From assembly GCA_002373205.1 (NCBI GenBank), contig DFJV01000105.1:1-26019 (forward strand): a stretch of 26,019 nt of DNA, given 5' to 3'. Positions 6,682 through 13,577 of this stretch are shown in pieces. Numbering within the stretch: the first letter of the stretch is position 1; each line of letters begins with the position of its first letter. This DNA comes from Treponema sp. UBA3662. Its GTDB lineage: Bacteria; Spirochaetota; Spirochaetia; Treponematales; Treponemataceae. The position numbers and the translations under genes were made by a program. Under the pieces are notes generated by a model. That model made no database searches. It had not been told where the DNA came from and was given only the letters and a program-made list of their open reading frames with translations.

Positions 6682-7080
6682 TTAATCTGTTGAAAGTAAA
6701 GTTTGTATATACGACATAGCTTCATCATAAGACCTTTTATCAATGCCATATTGCATTACTATTTTGTTCTCATATAAAAAATCTATACGAATTCTTATAA
6801 AGCCATCATTTTCGGAACGAATGCGTTCAAAAAATGCCACTGTCGCTGTATCGATGGTTTTTAAATAATCATATTCCCTATTTATTCGCCACAGACACAT
6901 TTTATTAGATATATTTTCTAGTGTCACAGGAGCCCTTGTAGAAATATATTTAGGAAGACCGTAAACTCTTATCTCATCATAATGTTCTAGAGAAGTATTT
7001 TGTAATACATTCTGTGAATTTAAAAAATTACAGCGCACAATTATTAAAAACAAACACAATAAGCAAATTTTAACTCTCAT
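6682..7080 (-). CDS. Sec-exported protein, candidate immunity protein for the metallopeptidase cassette
   Basis: 132 residues with an N-terminal signal (MRVKICLLCLFLIIVRCNFL). The cleavage site is unclear, and the cysteine at 17 could make it a lipoprotein. The rest is a small mixed alpha/beta domain (DEIRVYGLPKYIS ... GFIRIRIDFLYENKIVMQYG) that I do not recognise. ATG 7080 directly follows the TAA of the toxin gene (7083-7081), with GAGG eight bases before it inside the toxin coding end. This is the usual layout of an Rhs toxin-immunity pair. An exported immunity protein would suit a toxin acting in the periplasm or envelope. That role is inferred from position only. Confidence 0.6.
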   Translation of the reverse strand: MRVKICLLCLFLIIVRCNFLNSQNVLQNTSLEHYDEIRVYGLPKYISTRAPVTLENISNKMCLWRINREYDYLKTIDTATVAFFERIRSENDGFIRIRIDFLYENKIVMQYGIDKRSYDEAMSYIQTLLSTD

Positions 7081-7893
7081 TTAATTTTCCTCGATTTTTT
7101 TCACTTTAAAAGACATATTTACCTCTGGAACAGTTATAAAGTCCACGCAATCTTTATAATTTTGTCTTACAGGCTCATTTAATTCATTAGCGATAATTAT
7201 TTCATTCCTATCCAAATTATCTCTTTCGCATTCTGTTTCATCTGAATATTTGTTAAAAGTTCCCAAAATATCTTGTTCTGCATGTCCCATTTCGTGAGCA
7301 AGACCCAAGGCTGGAGATTGCAATCCGCCTGTTACCCCAGAAGATTTTTCCTTAGATTTTACAATAAGACCGTTTTTTGGATTCCATTTTATTGTTTTTA
7401 AATCCCAATCATATCTATCATCAGTGCTTTCTATAAAATCTATAGTAAAAACTTCTGGAGCTTCTTCAAGTTTTTCTATTAATTCTTTTGCCCTAGCAGA
7501 TTGTTTTAGATAAAAAACTGCGGTTTCGTATGATTTTATTTGTTCGGCTGTAGCACTTTTACAAAATACTATTTTCTTCCCATCAGGGTCTATATAGCGT
7601 ACCGGGCAGTTCCCTGCGTAGTGGAACAAACCGGCATTGGTGTGATTAAAAATTCCTCCCATTCCGGGCAAATTTGCCATATCCTTGGCATTTGCCTTGC
7701 CTGCGGCGGGGATGTACTCTCCAAGGGCAGGGTCTGTGCTAATCCAGCGGCTGTATTTGGGGTCAAGGTACCTTGTTCCATAGGATTTCCGGGTATGTTT
7801 TCCTCTGTAAATTTGGTTGCGACTGAATTTTGCGCGTGACGGTGCTTTCCAGATGCACTCCGCTGCAAAAAAGAAAATGCGTCTGGAGAACAC
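7081..7893 (-). CDS. Orphan Rhs C-terminal cassette 2 with zinc metallopeptidase toxin domain
   Basis: Residues 40-105 are Rhs core end: TRYLDPKYSRWISTDPALGE, the IPAAGKANAKDMANLPGMGG linker and HYAGNCPVRYIDPDG. Residues 106-270 are the toxin domain with HEMGH at 200-204 (HExxH zinc site) preceded by TIKWNPKNGL. That layout resembles the NleD-like M91 effector peptidases. The family name is tentative. The first 40 residues do not fit Rhs core, and a neighbouring frame (reading FTEENIPGNP or RKTYPE) shows hints of the lost FTGKEYD-type segment, so the upstream core has decayed by frameshift. The only start in reach is GTG 7893 without a good ribosome site. The cassette is therefore probably a silent tip that could be expressed after recombination with a full-length rhs gene elsewhere. 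Confidence 0.7.
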   Translation of the reverse strand: MFSRRIFFFAAECIWKAPSRAKFSRNQIYRGKHTRKSYGTRYLDPKYSRWISTDPALGEYIPAAGKANAKDMANLPGMGGIFNHTNAGLFHYAGNCPVRYIDPDGKKIVFCKSATAEQIKSYETAVFYLKQSARAKELIEKLEEAPEVFTIDFIESTDDRYDWDLKTIKWNPKNGLIVKSKEKSSGVTGGLQSPALGLAHEMGHAEQDILGTFNKYSDETECERDNLDRNEIIIANELNEPVRQNYKDCVDFITVPEVNMSFKVKKIEEN

Positions 7894-8049
7894 ATCCTGT
7901 TGCAGCCTTACCTCCGGCAGGATATGTCAGATTTTGGAATGTCAAAAAACAGTGCCCAGGGATAAGGTCTCGTCGGGCTACTTATGTATAATTGTACTAC
8001 TTAATACTACTCAGCGGATATAAATAAGCATCAATCCCATCATCATAAT

Positions 8050-8092
8050 GCAGTATAGCACGATTTGCGGAATTTTTAAACTGGATAAGATG
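8050..8092. repeat. 43-bp direct repeat, island end 2
   Basis: Second copy of the sequence at 4575-4617, with two differences. The -10 (TATACT, 8057-8052) and -35 (TTTAAA) are kept, so it may fire toward the degenerate Rhs fragment. The first ATG, five bases past the -10, opens only an 11-codon frame. On its outer side it abuts the end of the lipoprotein gene, 19 bases from that stop codon. Confidence 0.85.
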
Positions 8093-8111
8093 CTCTGGCA
8101 CTAGATCTTAT

Positions 8112-9185
8112 TCACAACTTTTTGACACCTTCCGTTAGCAATTTGCGTATTTCTTTAAGTGTATTGATGTATCTTTCCTTATAAGGGGTGTTCCACGTTC
8201 TGATATTATTTTCCTGCCAGTCTACGCAGTCAAATGCATTCATTTCAGTACCGTTGTAGTCTACAACATCATATGGAGAAAGCCCCTGTTCAAGTAGCCA
8301 GGGTATACAATCAGATTCCATGTTTACAATTGCATCCAAAAGACAAACTTTGTTTTCTTTTACGGGAAGATTCGATTCTTTTAGCTTTTCAACATATTGA
8401 GAGAAAACTTTATCAGGAAAAAAGCGCATTACGACAGCTATTGCATAAGGTGTTTTTGAAAAGTTTTCAAAAAAATCTTTGTCTTTAAAAAGCAGGTCAA
8501 TAAGTTCTAGTTCTTTTGCAAAGAAAAGGTTTTCTACATTCTCCGGCTTAAAGGTCTTGGAATTTATTTTTCTTTCCGCAGGCATTTCTTTGGTATATTC
8601 CTTTAGCAGCTTGCGGACTTCTTCAAATTTTTCTATGCTTTCTTTTTCCTCCTTAGACAAAATATACACTTTGTTTTCTGCGTCATAGGTACTGCCCATT
8701 CTGACAAGTTTTTCTTGCCAGTGTATGCAGTCAAAGGTATTCATGTCGGAGGAGGTACCGTAGTCCACATACTCATACGGTGAAAGCCCCTGTTCAATTA
8801 GCCAAGGAATACAATCAAATTCTCTGTTTACGATTGCAGACAAAAGACAACTGGGGTCTTCCATTACAGGAAGATTGGATTTTTTTAATTTATCTATATA
8901 TGGCTGATAAACTTCATCAGAAAAAAAATGCATTACGACACCTATCGCATAAGGTGTTTTTGAAAAGCTTTCAAAAAAATCTTTGTCTTCAAAAAGCAAA
9001 TCAATAGTTTTTAGGTCTTTGTTATAGAATAATTTGCTGACATTCTCCGGCTTAAAATTTTTAATATCTATTTTGTTTGCTACAGGCTTTTCGTCTTTAG
9101 CTACAGGCTGCTCTGCCTTATTTTCTTTTCTGCTGCAAGAAATGACCGCAAGCAGGCATATAAACACAAAAACAAACTTTTTCAT
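8112..9185 (-). CDS. Lipoprotein with two ankyrin-like repeat units, internally duplicated
   Basis: 357 residues from ATG 9185, chosen because GAGGA precedes it by six bases and the signal then begins correctly. In-frame ATGs lie at 9197 and 9230. The lipobox VISC places the lipidated cysteine at 17. The rest is a direct duplication: residues about 44-197 and 212-353 share FKPEN, DLLF.DKDFFE.FSKTPYAI, SNLPV, CLL.AIVN and DCIPWL.EQGLSPY. The unit CLLDAIVNMESDCIPWLLEQ resembles an ankyrin repeat helix pair, so a protein-binding surface role is plausible. The halves remain close in DNA too (8450-8485 and 8958-8993), so the duplication is fairly young. It ends just before the Rhs island. Confidence 0.75.
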   Translation of the reverse strand: MKKFVFVFICLLAVISCSRKENKAEQPVAKDEKPVANKIDIKNFKPENVSKLFYNKDLKTIDLLFEDKDFFESFSKTPYAIGVVMHFFSDEVYQPYIDKLKKSNLPVMEDPSCLLSAIVNREFDCIPWLIEQGLSPYEYVDYGTSSDMNTFDCIHWQEKLVRMGSTYDAENKVYILSKEEKESIEKFEEVRKLLKEYTKEMPAERKINSKTFKPENVENLFFAKELELIDLLFKDKDFFENFSKTPYAIAVVMRFFPDKVFSQYVEKLKESNLPVKENKVCLLDAIVNMESDCIPWLLEQGLSPYDVVDYNGTEMNAFDCVDWQENNIRTWNTPYKERYINTLKEIRKLLTEGVKKL

Positions 9186-9247
9186 AAATTTCCTCATGGC
9201 GCACTTTTTTGTACATAATAATATGTGCAATTTATATCGTCAAGGAA

Positions 9248-9277
9248 TAAAAAAGGCCTCCCAAAAAGGAGACCTTT
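9248..9277 (-). terminator. Terminator of hsp20
   Basis: Arms AAAGGCCTCC (9252-9261) and GGAGACCTTT (9268-9277) with one mismatch and a six-base loop. On the minus strand the stem runs into TTTTTTATT. It lies 27 bases past the hsp20 stop and before the lipoprotein gene. Confidence 0.75.
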
Positions 9278-9303
9278 GTTTGCGGTAAAACAGAATGTTT
9301 TGT

Positions 9304-9711
9304 TTATGCTGCTGTTATTGCAATTTTTTTGCTTTCGGTTAATGCCTTGTTGCGCGGCATTGTGATGGTGAGGACTCCGTTCTTGAATGAAGCGGAAATC
9401 TTTGAGCCTTCAACGTCGTCCGGCAGGGTAAAGCTGCGGCTAAAGGAAGAAGACGTGCGCTCGTGGACAATCCATTCGCTGTTCTTTTTGTTTTCTTTCT
9501 TTTCTTCCTGGGTGGAAGAAATTGTAAGAACATTGTCCTTTAGGCTAAGGTCAACATCCTTTTCCGTGAGGCCGGGCAAGTCCATGTCCAAAACATAGGT
9601 GTCGCCATTCTGCTTTACGTCAACCTTTGGCATTCCAAAGTGCGTCTTGCGCAATTCAGGGAATCCAAATCCGTCTTCAAAAAGTGAATTAAACAAAGCA
9701 AGTTCGTTCAT
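9304..9711 (-). CDS. Small heat shock protein, Hsp20 family
   Basis: 135 residues. The alpha-crystallin domain occupies about 28-118 (PKVDVKQNGDTYVLDMDLPG, LSLKDNVLTISS, SFSRSFTLPDDVEGSKISA, FKNGVLTITMPR). The C-terminal KIAI supplies the I-x-I motif that docks neighbouring subunits in oligomers. It is an ATP-independent holdase that binds unfolding proteins in the cytoplasm. GGAGG lies eight bases before ATG 9711. It is a single-gene unit with its own terminator. No CIRCE-type operator was found upstream. Confidence 0.93.
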   Translation of the reverse strand: MNELALFNSLFEDGFGFPELRKTHFGMPKVDVKQNGDTYVLDMDLPGLTEKDVDLSLKDNVLTISSTQEEKKENKKNSEWIVHERTSSSFSRSFTLPDDVEGSKISASFKNGVLTITMPRNKALTESKKIAITAA

Positions 9712-9857
9712 AATCTATGCCTCCAAATATGAATTAAGTTTTTTGTACGCGGAAGGAGCTTTTCTTTCTTTGTACACTTAACATGAAGCAGATTCCGTGC
9801 CAAGTTTTATTTTTCTTGCCCATCAGCAAAAAGCCCAAGGATGGATTTCCCCAGGTC

Positions 9858-9957
9858 ATACGCCGCCGTGGAGCCCCGGCAGTACCGCCACAAGGCGGTA
9901 TGAGCGTTAGCGAAGGGCGGAAGGGCGGTGACGAAAGGCCTATCCGGTCGAATTAGC
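9858..9957. repeat. Dispersed GC-rich repeat, copy 2 (variable-hairpin family)
   Basis: Reverse complement matches 13451-13562: GGCTAA..CGAC, GCCTTTCGTCACCGCCCTT, CGCTCATACCG and GGGGCTCCACGGCGGCGTA. The hairpin in this copy is TACCGCC-ACAA-GGCGGTA (9883-9900). Confidence 0.75.
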
Positions 9958-10114
9958 CAAGGAATGAATGGTAGAACAGGCAAAAGTATCGTCCAAAAAG
10001 AAATCATCAAACAGAAAACTGTGTCACTTTGACGCAAAACGGTATGCGGAATTTGTAAAAAAAGTGGCATTTTTACCTATAATTTACTCTATAGCATAAA
10101 ATTTGTTTCTATTA

Positions 10115-10120
10115 TATACT
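10115..10120 (+). promoter_or_regulatory. -10 box of the cyclase operon, near-leaderless
   Basis: TATACT at 10115-10120 lies seven bases before ATG 10128, giving an expected leader of about one base. The overlapping TATTAT at 10110-10115 is an alternative. No clear -35 and no Shine-Dalgarno sequence. Confidence 0.4.
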
Positions 10121-10127
10121 CGTAAGA

Positions 10128-11108
10128 ATGATTGACACTTCCAAAGCAAATTTTAACAGTATCTATAATACGCTAAAGAATGCGCCGGATTTCCGCAACC
10201 AAATGTACAACACCATGATTGAACTTATGGACAATCAGGAAAAGCTGTTTGCCAAGCAGGAATCAAACCTGCCACCCGATCTTGCAGAAAAACTAATCCG
10301 CATCAGGCAAAGATCTTCCGAGCATCCGGTCTTTCAGCTTTTTAGGGACAACCCCTTGGCCAAGGCTCTTACGGAACGCTACAACAACAAGCAGCAGCTC
10401 CGCCTTATGAAGTACATGACCCGCGTTCAGGACAAGGCCGCTCAAAAAATGCTGGAAGACAAGGAATTTGCAAAGCCTTTTGCCGAGCTTGAGGAATTTG
10501 ACGCAGTAATCCTTTCCGTAGACATCCGCCGTTCAACAGAGCTTATGCTCCGTGCAAAGTCCCCTCAGTTTTATGCAGAATTTGTAAACGAGCTGAACAC
10601 CATGCTTATAGACGTGGTAAAAGAAAATTTTGGCATCTACGACAAATTTACCGGCGACGGACTTCTTGCCTTCTTCCCGGACTTTTATTCTGGCAAGGAT
10701 GCCCTAATTTATGCGCTTGAATGTGCAGACGAATGTAAGGCTGTTTTTAATTCCATATTCACCAAATATGAGGACAACTTTAACATTGACCGTAAGATAA
10801 CTGGCCTTGGTGCGGGAATAGACTGCGGTTCGGTTTACAAAGCCGGCGTGGAAACCGAATACACGGTTGTAGGAAGCCCTGTTGTATATGCGTGCAGACT
10901 TTCTTGCGCCCCAGCAGGAAGCACATACATAACTGTCCGTGCCCAGAACAAGCTTTCTTCCATGAACTGCACCTACTTTAATTCCCAGCCAACAAAGGTT
11001 GCCATTAAGCACGAGGCTACAGCTTATGCATTCAGCATAACAAGAAAACCCAATGCAAGGCTTCACTTGAACGAGCCGGAATGGTACAATTCAACTACGA
11101 CAAAATAG
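10128..11108 (+). CDS. Class III adenylate/guanylate cyclase, cytosolic
   Basis: 326 residues without signal or membrane segment. Residues 1-120 are helical and charged. The catalytic domain spans about 122-305. Metal-binding aspartates are Asp132 (VILSVDIRRST) and Asp177 (DKFTGDGLLAFF), with the purine-contact Lys173 in place. The block EYTVVGSPVVYACRL (244-258) matches the family pattern YTVVGDAVNLAARL but has Val253 where the transition-state asparagine normally sits; the arginine (Arg257) is kept. Activity may therefore be changed, or this Asn role may be met elsewhere. The product (cAMP or cGMP) cannot be read from sequence. It leads an operon with a small membrane protein and an RluA-type enzyme. 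Translation seems to begin within a base or two of the transcript end. Confidence 0.85.
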   Translation: MIDTSKANFNSIYNTLKNAPDFRNQMYNTMIELMDNQEKLFAKQESNLPPDLAEKLIRIRQRSSEHPVFQLFRDNPLAKALTERYNNKQQLRLMKYMTRVQDKAAQKMLEDKEFAKPFAELEEFDAVILSVDIRRSTELMLRAKSPQFYAEFVNELNTMLIDVVKENFGIYDKFTGDGLLAFFPDFYSGKDALIYALECADECKAVFNSIFTKYEDNFNIDRKITGLGAGIDCGSVYKAGVETEYTVVGSPVVYACRLSCAPAGSTYITVRAQNKLSSMNCTYFNSQPTKVAIKHEATAYAFSITRKPNARLHLNEPEWYNSTTTK

Positions 11109-11124
11109 CAAAGAGTTTTATCTT

Positions 11125-11421
11125 ATGATTAGTTCGCCATTGGTATTGGGTATTATTTTCTTAGTGGCCGCCTTTTTCTTTTGCATCTTTGCCTTTTTTA
11201 TGGGCAGACCAGAAGCCGTAAAAAAAACGCCACTCTTTAAGCCAAGCAGCTTTATCTTTTACCTGATAGGCTGCCTTACTTTTGCAACCGGAATTTTATT
11301 TGTTACGATGCGAAATGAACTTTCTAAGCAGGCAATCCAGATTATTGCACTTGTTTACCTTATCATACTGATTGTCATTTTCTTTATCTTTATTCAAATG
11401 ATGGGTAGCAAAAAGAAATGA
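11125..11421 (+). CDS. Small membrane protein with three predicted spans
   Basis: 98 residues. Hydrophobic segments at about 5-27, 42-61 and 70-93 with a basic tail GSKKK. No family recognised. It starts 16 bases after the cyclase stop (AAAGAG as a weak ribosome site). Its stop overlaps the ATG of the pseudouridine synthase in ATGA, so it is translated as part of the operon. Confidence 0.7.
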   Translation: MISSPLVLGIIFLVAAFFFCIFAFFMGRPEAVKKTPLFKPSSFIFYLIGCLTFATGILFVTMRNELSKQAIQIIALVYLIILIVIFFIFIQMMGSKKK

Positions 11422-12383
11422 ATCCTCCGCCACGCAACACCCTCCACCATGTAAAGGCAAGCACGCAGTACAAGCGGGAGCACAAGGCAGACTATGGCCG
11501 CGAGCAGATAGAAATCCTCTACGAAGACAAGGACATTGTTGTTATAAACAAGCCCACGGGTCTGCTTTCCGTTCCCTATCCTGGAAGCAAGGCAAGAACC
11601 GCACTTGACCTTCTGGAAAAAATCATGCGCTCGCGGGGAACCTTTTCTGCAGGACACAGGCCTTTTACCGTTCACCGTCTGGACAGGGACACAAGCGGTG
11701 TTATGATGTTTGCCCTTAACGAAAAGATGCAGAAAAAAATCATGGACAGCTGGCACACCATGGTAACAGAAAGGCTTTACCATGCCGTTGCAGAAGTTTC
11801 GCGAAAGGCATTGCCGCTCCAAGACTCTGGGCTTATAGACGACCCCTTGGCACAAAACGCCCACCACGTAGGCTATGTTCCACACGACAAGGACGACAAG
11901 GCAAAAACAGTTGCCGCCCGCACCCACTACAAGATTTTGCTGCGCGGAAAAACACATTTTCTTTTTGAGCTTTCCCTTGATACAGGCAAGAAAAATCAGA
12001 TACGAGCCCACCTGGCAAGCAAAGGCTACCCTCTGGCAGGGGACGAAAACTACCGCGCAAAGACAGACCCTTTTGGCCGCCTTGCACTTCACGCCCGCAC
12101 GCTGGAATTTGACCACCCGGCTACTGGCCAGCACATGAAGTTTGAAGTTCCCGAGCCTGACGAATGGGCAGAATACGTAAAGAAGGGAGACCCCAATCCC
12201 CAGGCTCCTGTCTGGTCTGCAAAAAATCCCTACAACGCAGAACTAAAGCAGAGGCAAAGGCAAATGGAAAAGGCCCTTGCAAAAAAACAGGAAGAAAAGC
12301 AGCTTGCCCCACGACTTTCCGCAAAGCAGAAAAGCCGCATGGATTTTATTGCCCAGGGCAAGTTTAAAAGCGGTAAAAAGTAA
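11418..12383 (+). CDS. RluA-family RNA pseudouridine synthase
   Basis: 321 residues. EILYEDKDIVVINKPTGLL (33-51) and HRLDRDTSG (86-94) are the family hallmarks. Asp89 is the catalytic nucleophile that isomerises uridine to pseudouridine in rRNA or tRNA. KNQIRAHLASKGYPLAGDENY and LALHARTLEFDHP complete the core. There is no N-terminal S4 domain. The last 70 or so residues are a Lys/Gln-rich extension (KQRQRQMEKALAKKQEEKQ) that may add RNA affinity. It overlaps the upstream gene by four bases. Only seven bases separate its stop from the stop of the convergent exported protein gene, and an AT-rich inverted repeat AAAGTAA/TTACTTT spans the junction. Confidence 0.92.
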   Translation: MNPPPRNTLHHVKASTQYKREHKADYGREQIEILYEDKDIVVINKPTGLLSVPYPGSKARTALDLLEKIMRSRGTFSAGHRPFTVHRLDRDTSGVMMFALNEKMQKKIMDSWHTMVTERLYHAVAEVSRKALPLQDSGLIDDPLAQNAHHVGYVPHDKDDKAKTVAARTHYKILLRGKTHFLFELSLDTGKKNQIRAHLASKGYPLAGDENYRAKTDPFGRLALHARTLEFDHPATGQHMKFEVPEPDEWAEYVKKGDPNPQAPVWSAKNPYNAELKQRQRQMEKALAKKQEEKQLAPRLSAKQKSRMDFIAQGKFKSGKK

Positions 12384-12390
12384 CAGGTTA

Positions 12391-13332
12391 TTACTTTATC
12401 GTTAAGGACTCGGCTATTTCGGCAAACGTTTCTGCAAACGAATCGTAATTATCTTCTATAGCCGTACAGGTAAAGAGAAAATATGTTTTCTTTTTATTGC
12501 TCTTAACAAACTGAACTTCCTTTATGTCAGCACCATCACTATTGGAAGCTGTATAAACATGGAAATATTCGCCCCTGTCAACAAGATTAAAATTCTTAAC
12601 AGATGATGAATAGTAATTTTCCAGAATATCCAAATATTCCCCGGTGGTATATGCCTTGTCCAAAGTTTCCTTTAAAAGAGACACGCTTGAGCACACTCCA
12701 GTTTTTGAATCAGCCGGGGAGGCAAAATTAAAGATGGAAGAAGAATTTGTGTACTGTCCAAGCCATTCCACAGGTAATCTTACCGAACAGTCACTTGTGC
12801 TCAATTCAATGGAATCATCAGATATGGCTGAAGGCTTTATTTTGAATGACTTAAAAATGTTCTTATACTCAGAGTAATAGGAGTCAAAACTTTCCACAGG
12901 GCTTGATCCAGTGATGATATAGGATTTATTGTCCTTGATTTTTATAAACTGAACTTGCTTTACATTCAGGCCGTTTATCGTAGCAGTATAGATGTGATAA
13001 TTTTTCCCTTCCTCAATCATCTTAAAATTGGGAAAAAGAATTTCAAGTTGTTCTTTGCCTGCCTGTAGAGATGCCTTTTCGGTAACATTTTTATTGACAA
13101 CCCCGGACGTTATGTTGCAGTTACTTTGAAAAGCCTCGCCTTGCTTTTTGGGAGCCAAAAGACATAACACGCTTGTGCCTTTTACAATCCGGAACGAATT
13201 CATAGCGCTCCAGCCTTCGGGAACAGATACGGAGCAATCCTTCGTACCAACCGTCATAACATTTTCTTTTGCAAAGACTGCCGCAGAAATAAATGCGATT
13301 ATTCCTGCCAATACAAACAATTTTCTTTTCAT
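12391..13332 (-). CDS. Exported protein with two tandem PsbP/Mog1-like domains (tentative)
   Basis: 313 residues from ATG 13332. The signal peptide is MKRKLFVLAGIIAFISAAVFA. Two homologous domains follow, about 27-160 and 168-313. Each starts with a DCSV-x-[VL]P-x2-W segment (TKDCSVSVPEGW; TSDCSVRLPVEW) and contains a Y/FH[IV]YTA ... [KV]xVQF[IV]K strand pair, then a SF or SFAE helix near the end. This pattern recalls PsbP/Mog1-fold (DUF1795-like) proteins, which I cannot confirm. Function unknown. It acts outside the cytoplasm. ATGs at 13362 and earlier lie upstream of the promoter, and the leaderless start at 13332 places the signal peptide correctly. Confidence 0.7.
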   Translation of the reverse strand: MKRKLFVLAGIIAFISAAVFAKENVMTVGTKDCSVSVPEGWSAMNSFRIVKGTSVLCLLAPKKQGEAFQSNCNITSGVVNKNVTEKASLQAGKEQLEILFPNFKMIEEGKNYHIYTATINGLNVKQVQFIKIKDNKSYIITGSSPVESFDSYYSEYKNIFKSFKIKPSAISDDSIELSTSDCSVRLPVEWLGQYTNSSSIFNFASPADSKTGVCSSVSLLKETLDKAYTTGEYLDILENYYSSSVKNFNLVDRGEYFHVYTASNSDGADIKEVQFVKSNKKKTYFLFTCTAIEDNYDSFAETFAEIAESLTIK

Positions 13333-13338
13333 GCAAGC

Positions 13339-13368
13339 ACTATAGCATATTGGGGCAAGCAATGTCCA
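13339..13368 (-). promoter_or_regulatory. Promoter of the two-domain exported protein, predicted leaderless
   Basis: Minus strand: TGGACA (13368-13363), 18-base spacer, TATAGT (13344-13339), then GCTTGC and ATG 13332. The expected +1 is the start codon. No Shine-Dalgarno sequence. Confidence 0.6.
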
Positions 13369-13450
13369 GTTTTGATTTTCATTTTAACGATAGCATTTAT
13401 GACGGGAATCTTTAGGACGAGAGTCCTACTTGCTCTACGATTTAGTCTTT

Positions 13451-13562
13451 GGCTAACTCGACTGAACATGCCTTTCGTCACCGCCCTTCGCTATCCGCTC
13501 ATACCGTCCTGCGGCCGGTACTAAAGGGTTGCAAGCAACCCGGGGCTCCACGGCGGCGTAGG
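13451..13562. repeat. Dispersed GC-rich repeat, copy 3 (variable-hairpin family)
   Basis: Forward copy with GGCTAACTCGAC, AACATGCCTTTCGTCACCGC, CGCTCATACCG and GGGGCTCCACGGCGGCGTAGG. Compared with copy 2 it has an added GGGTTGC-AA-GCAACCC hairpin (13526-13541) between the TACCG/CGGTA stem and the closing block. It lies just past the efflux operon. Confidence 0.75.
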
Positions 13563-13577
13563 CTGGTCTAACCACTT

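Larger units (their letters stand above)
9712..10127. other. Intergenic region between hsp20 and the cyclase gene
   Basis: No supported gene. It holds the upstream region of hsp20, a copy of the variable-hairpin repeat (9858-9957) and the cyclase promoter. A minus-strand frame through it (9807-10070) is mainly repeat sequence. Confidence 0.65.

Noticed and set aside
9807..10070. Minus-strand frame of 87 codons upstream of the cyclase
   Set aside because: Its middle is the GC-rich dispersed repeat, and no ribosome site precedes it. The end (YDLGKSILGLFADGQEK) looks protein-like but is too short to support a gene.
11394..12134. Minus-strand frame of 246 codons opposite the RluA-type gene
   Set aside because: Shadow of a strongly supported gene with all catalytic motifs on the other strand. 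No signal or domain in the shadow.
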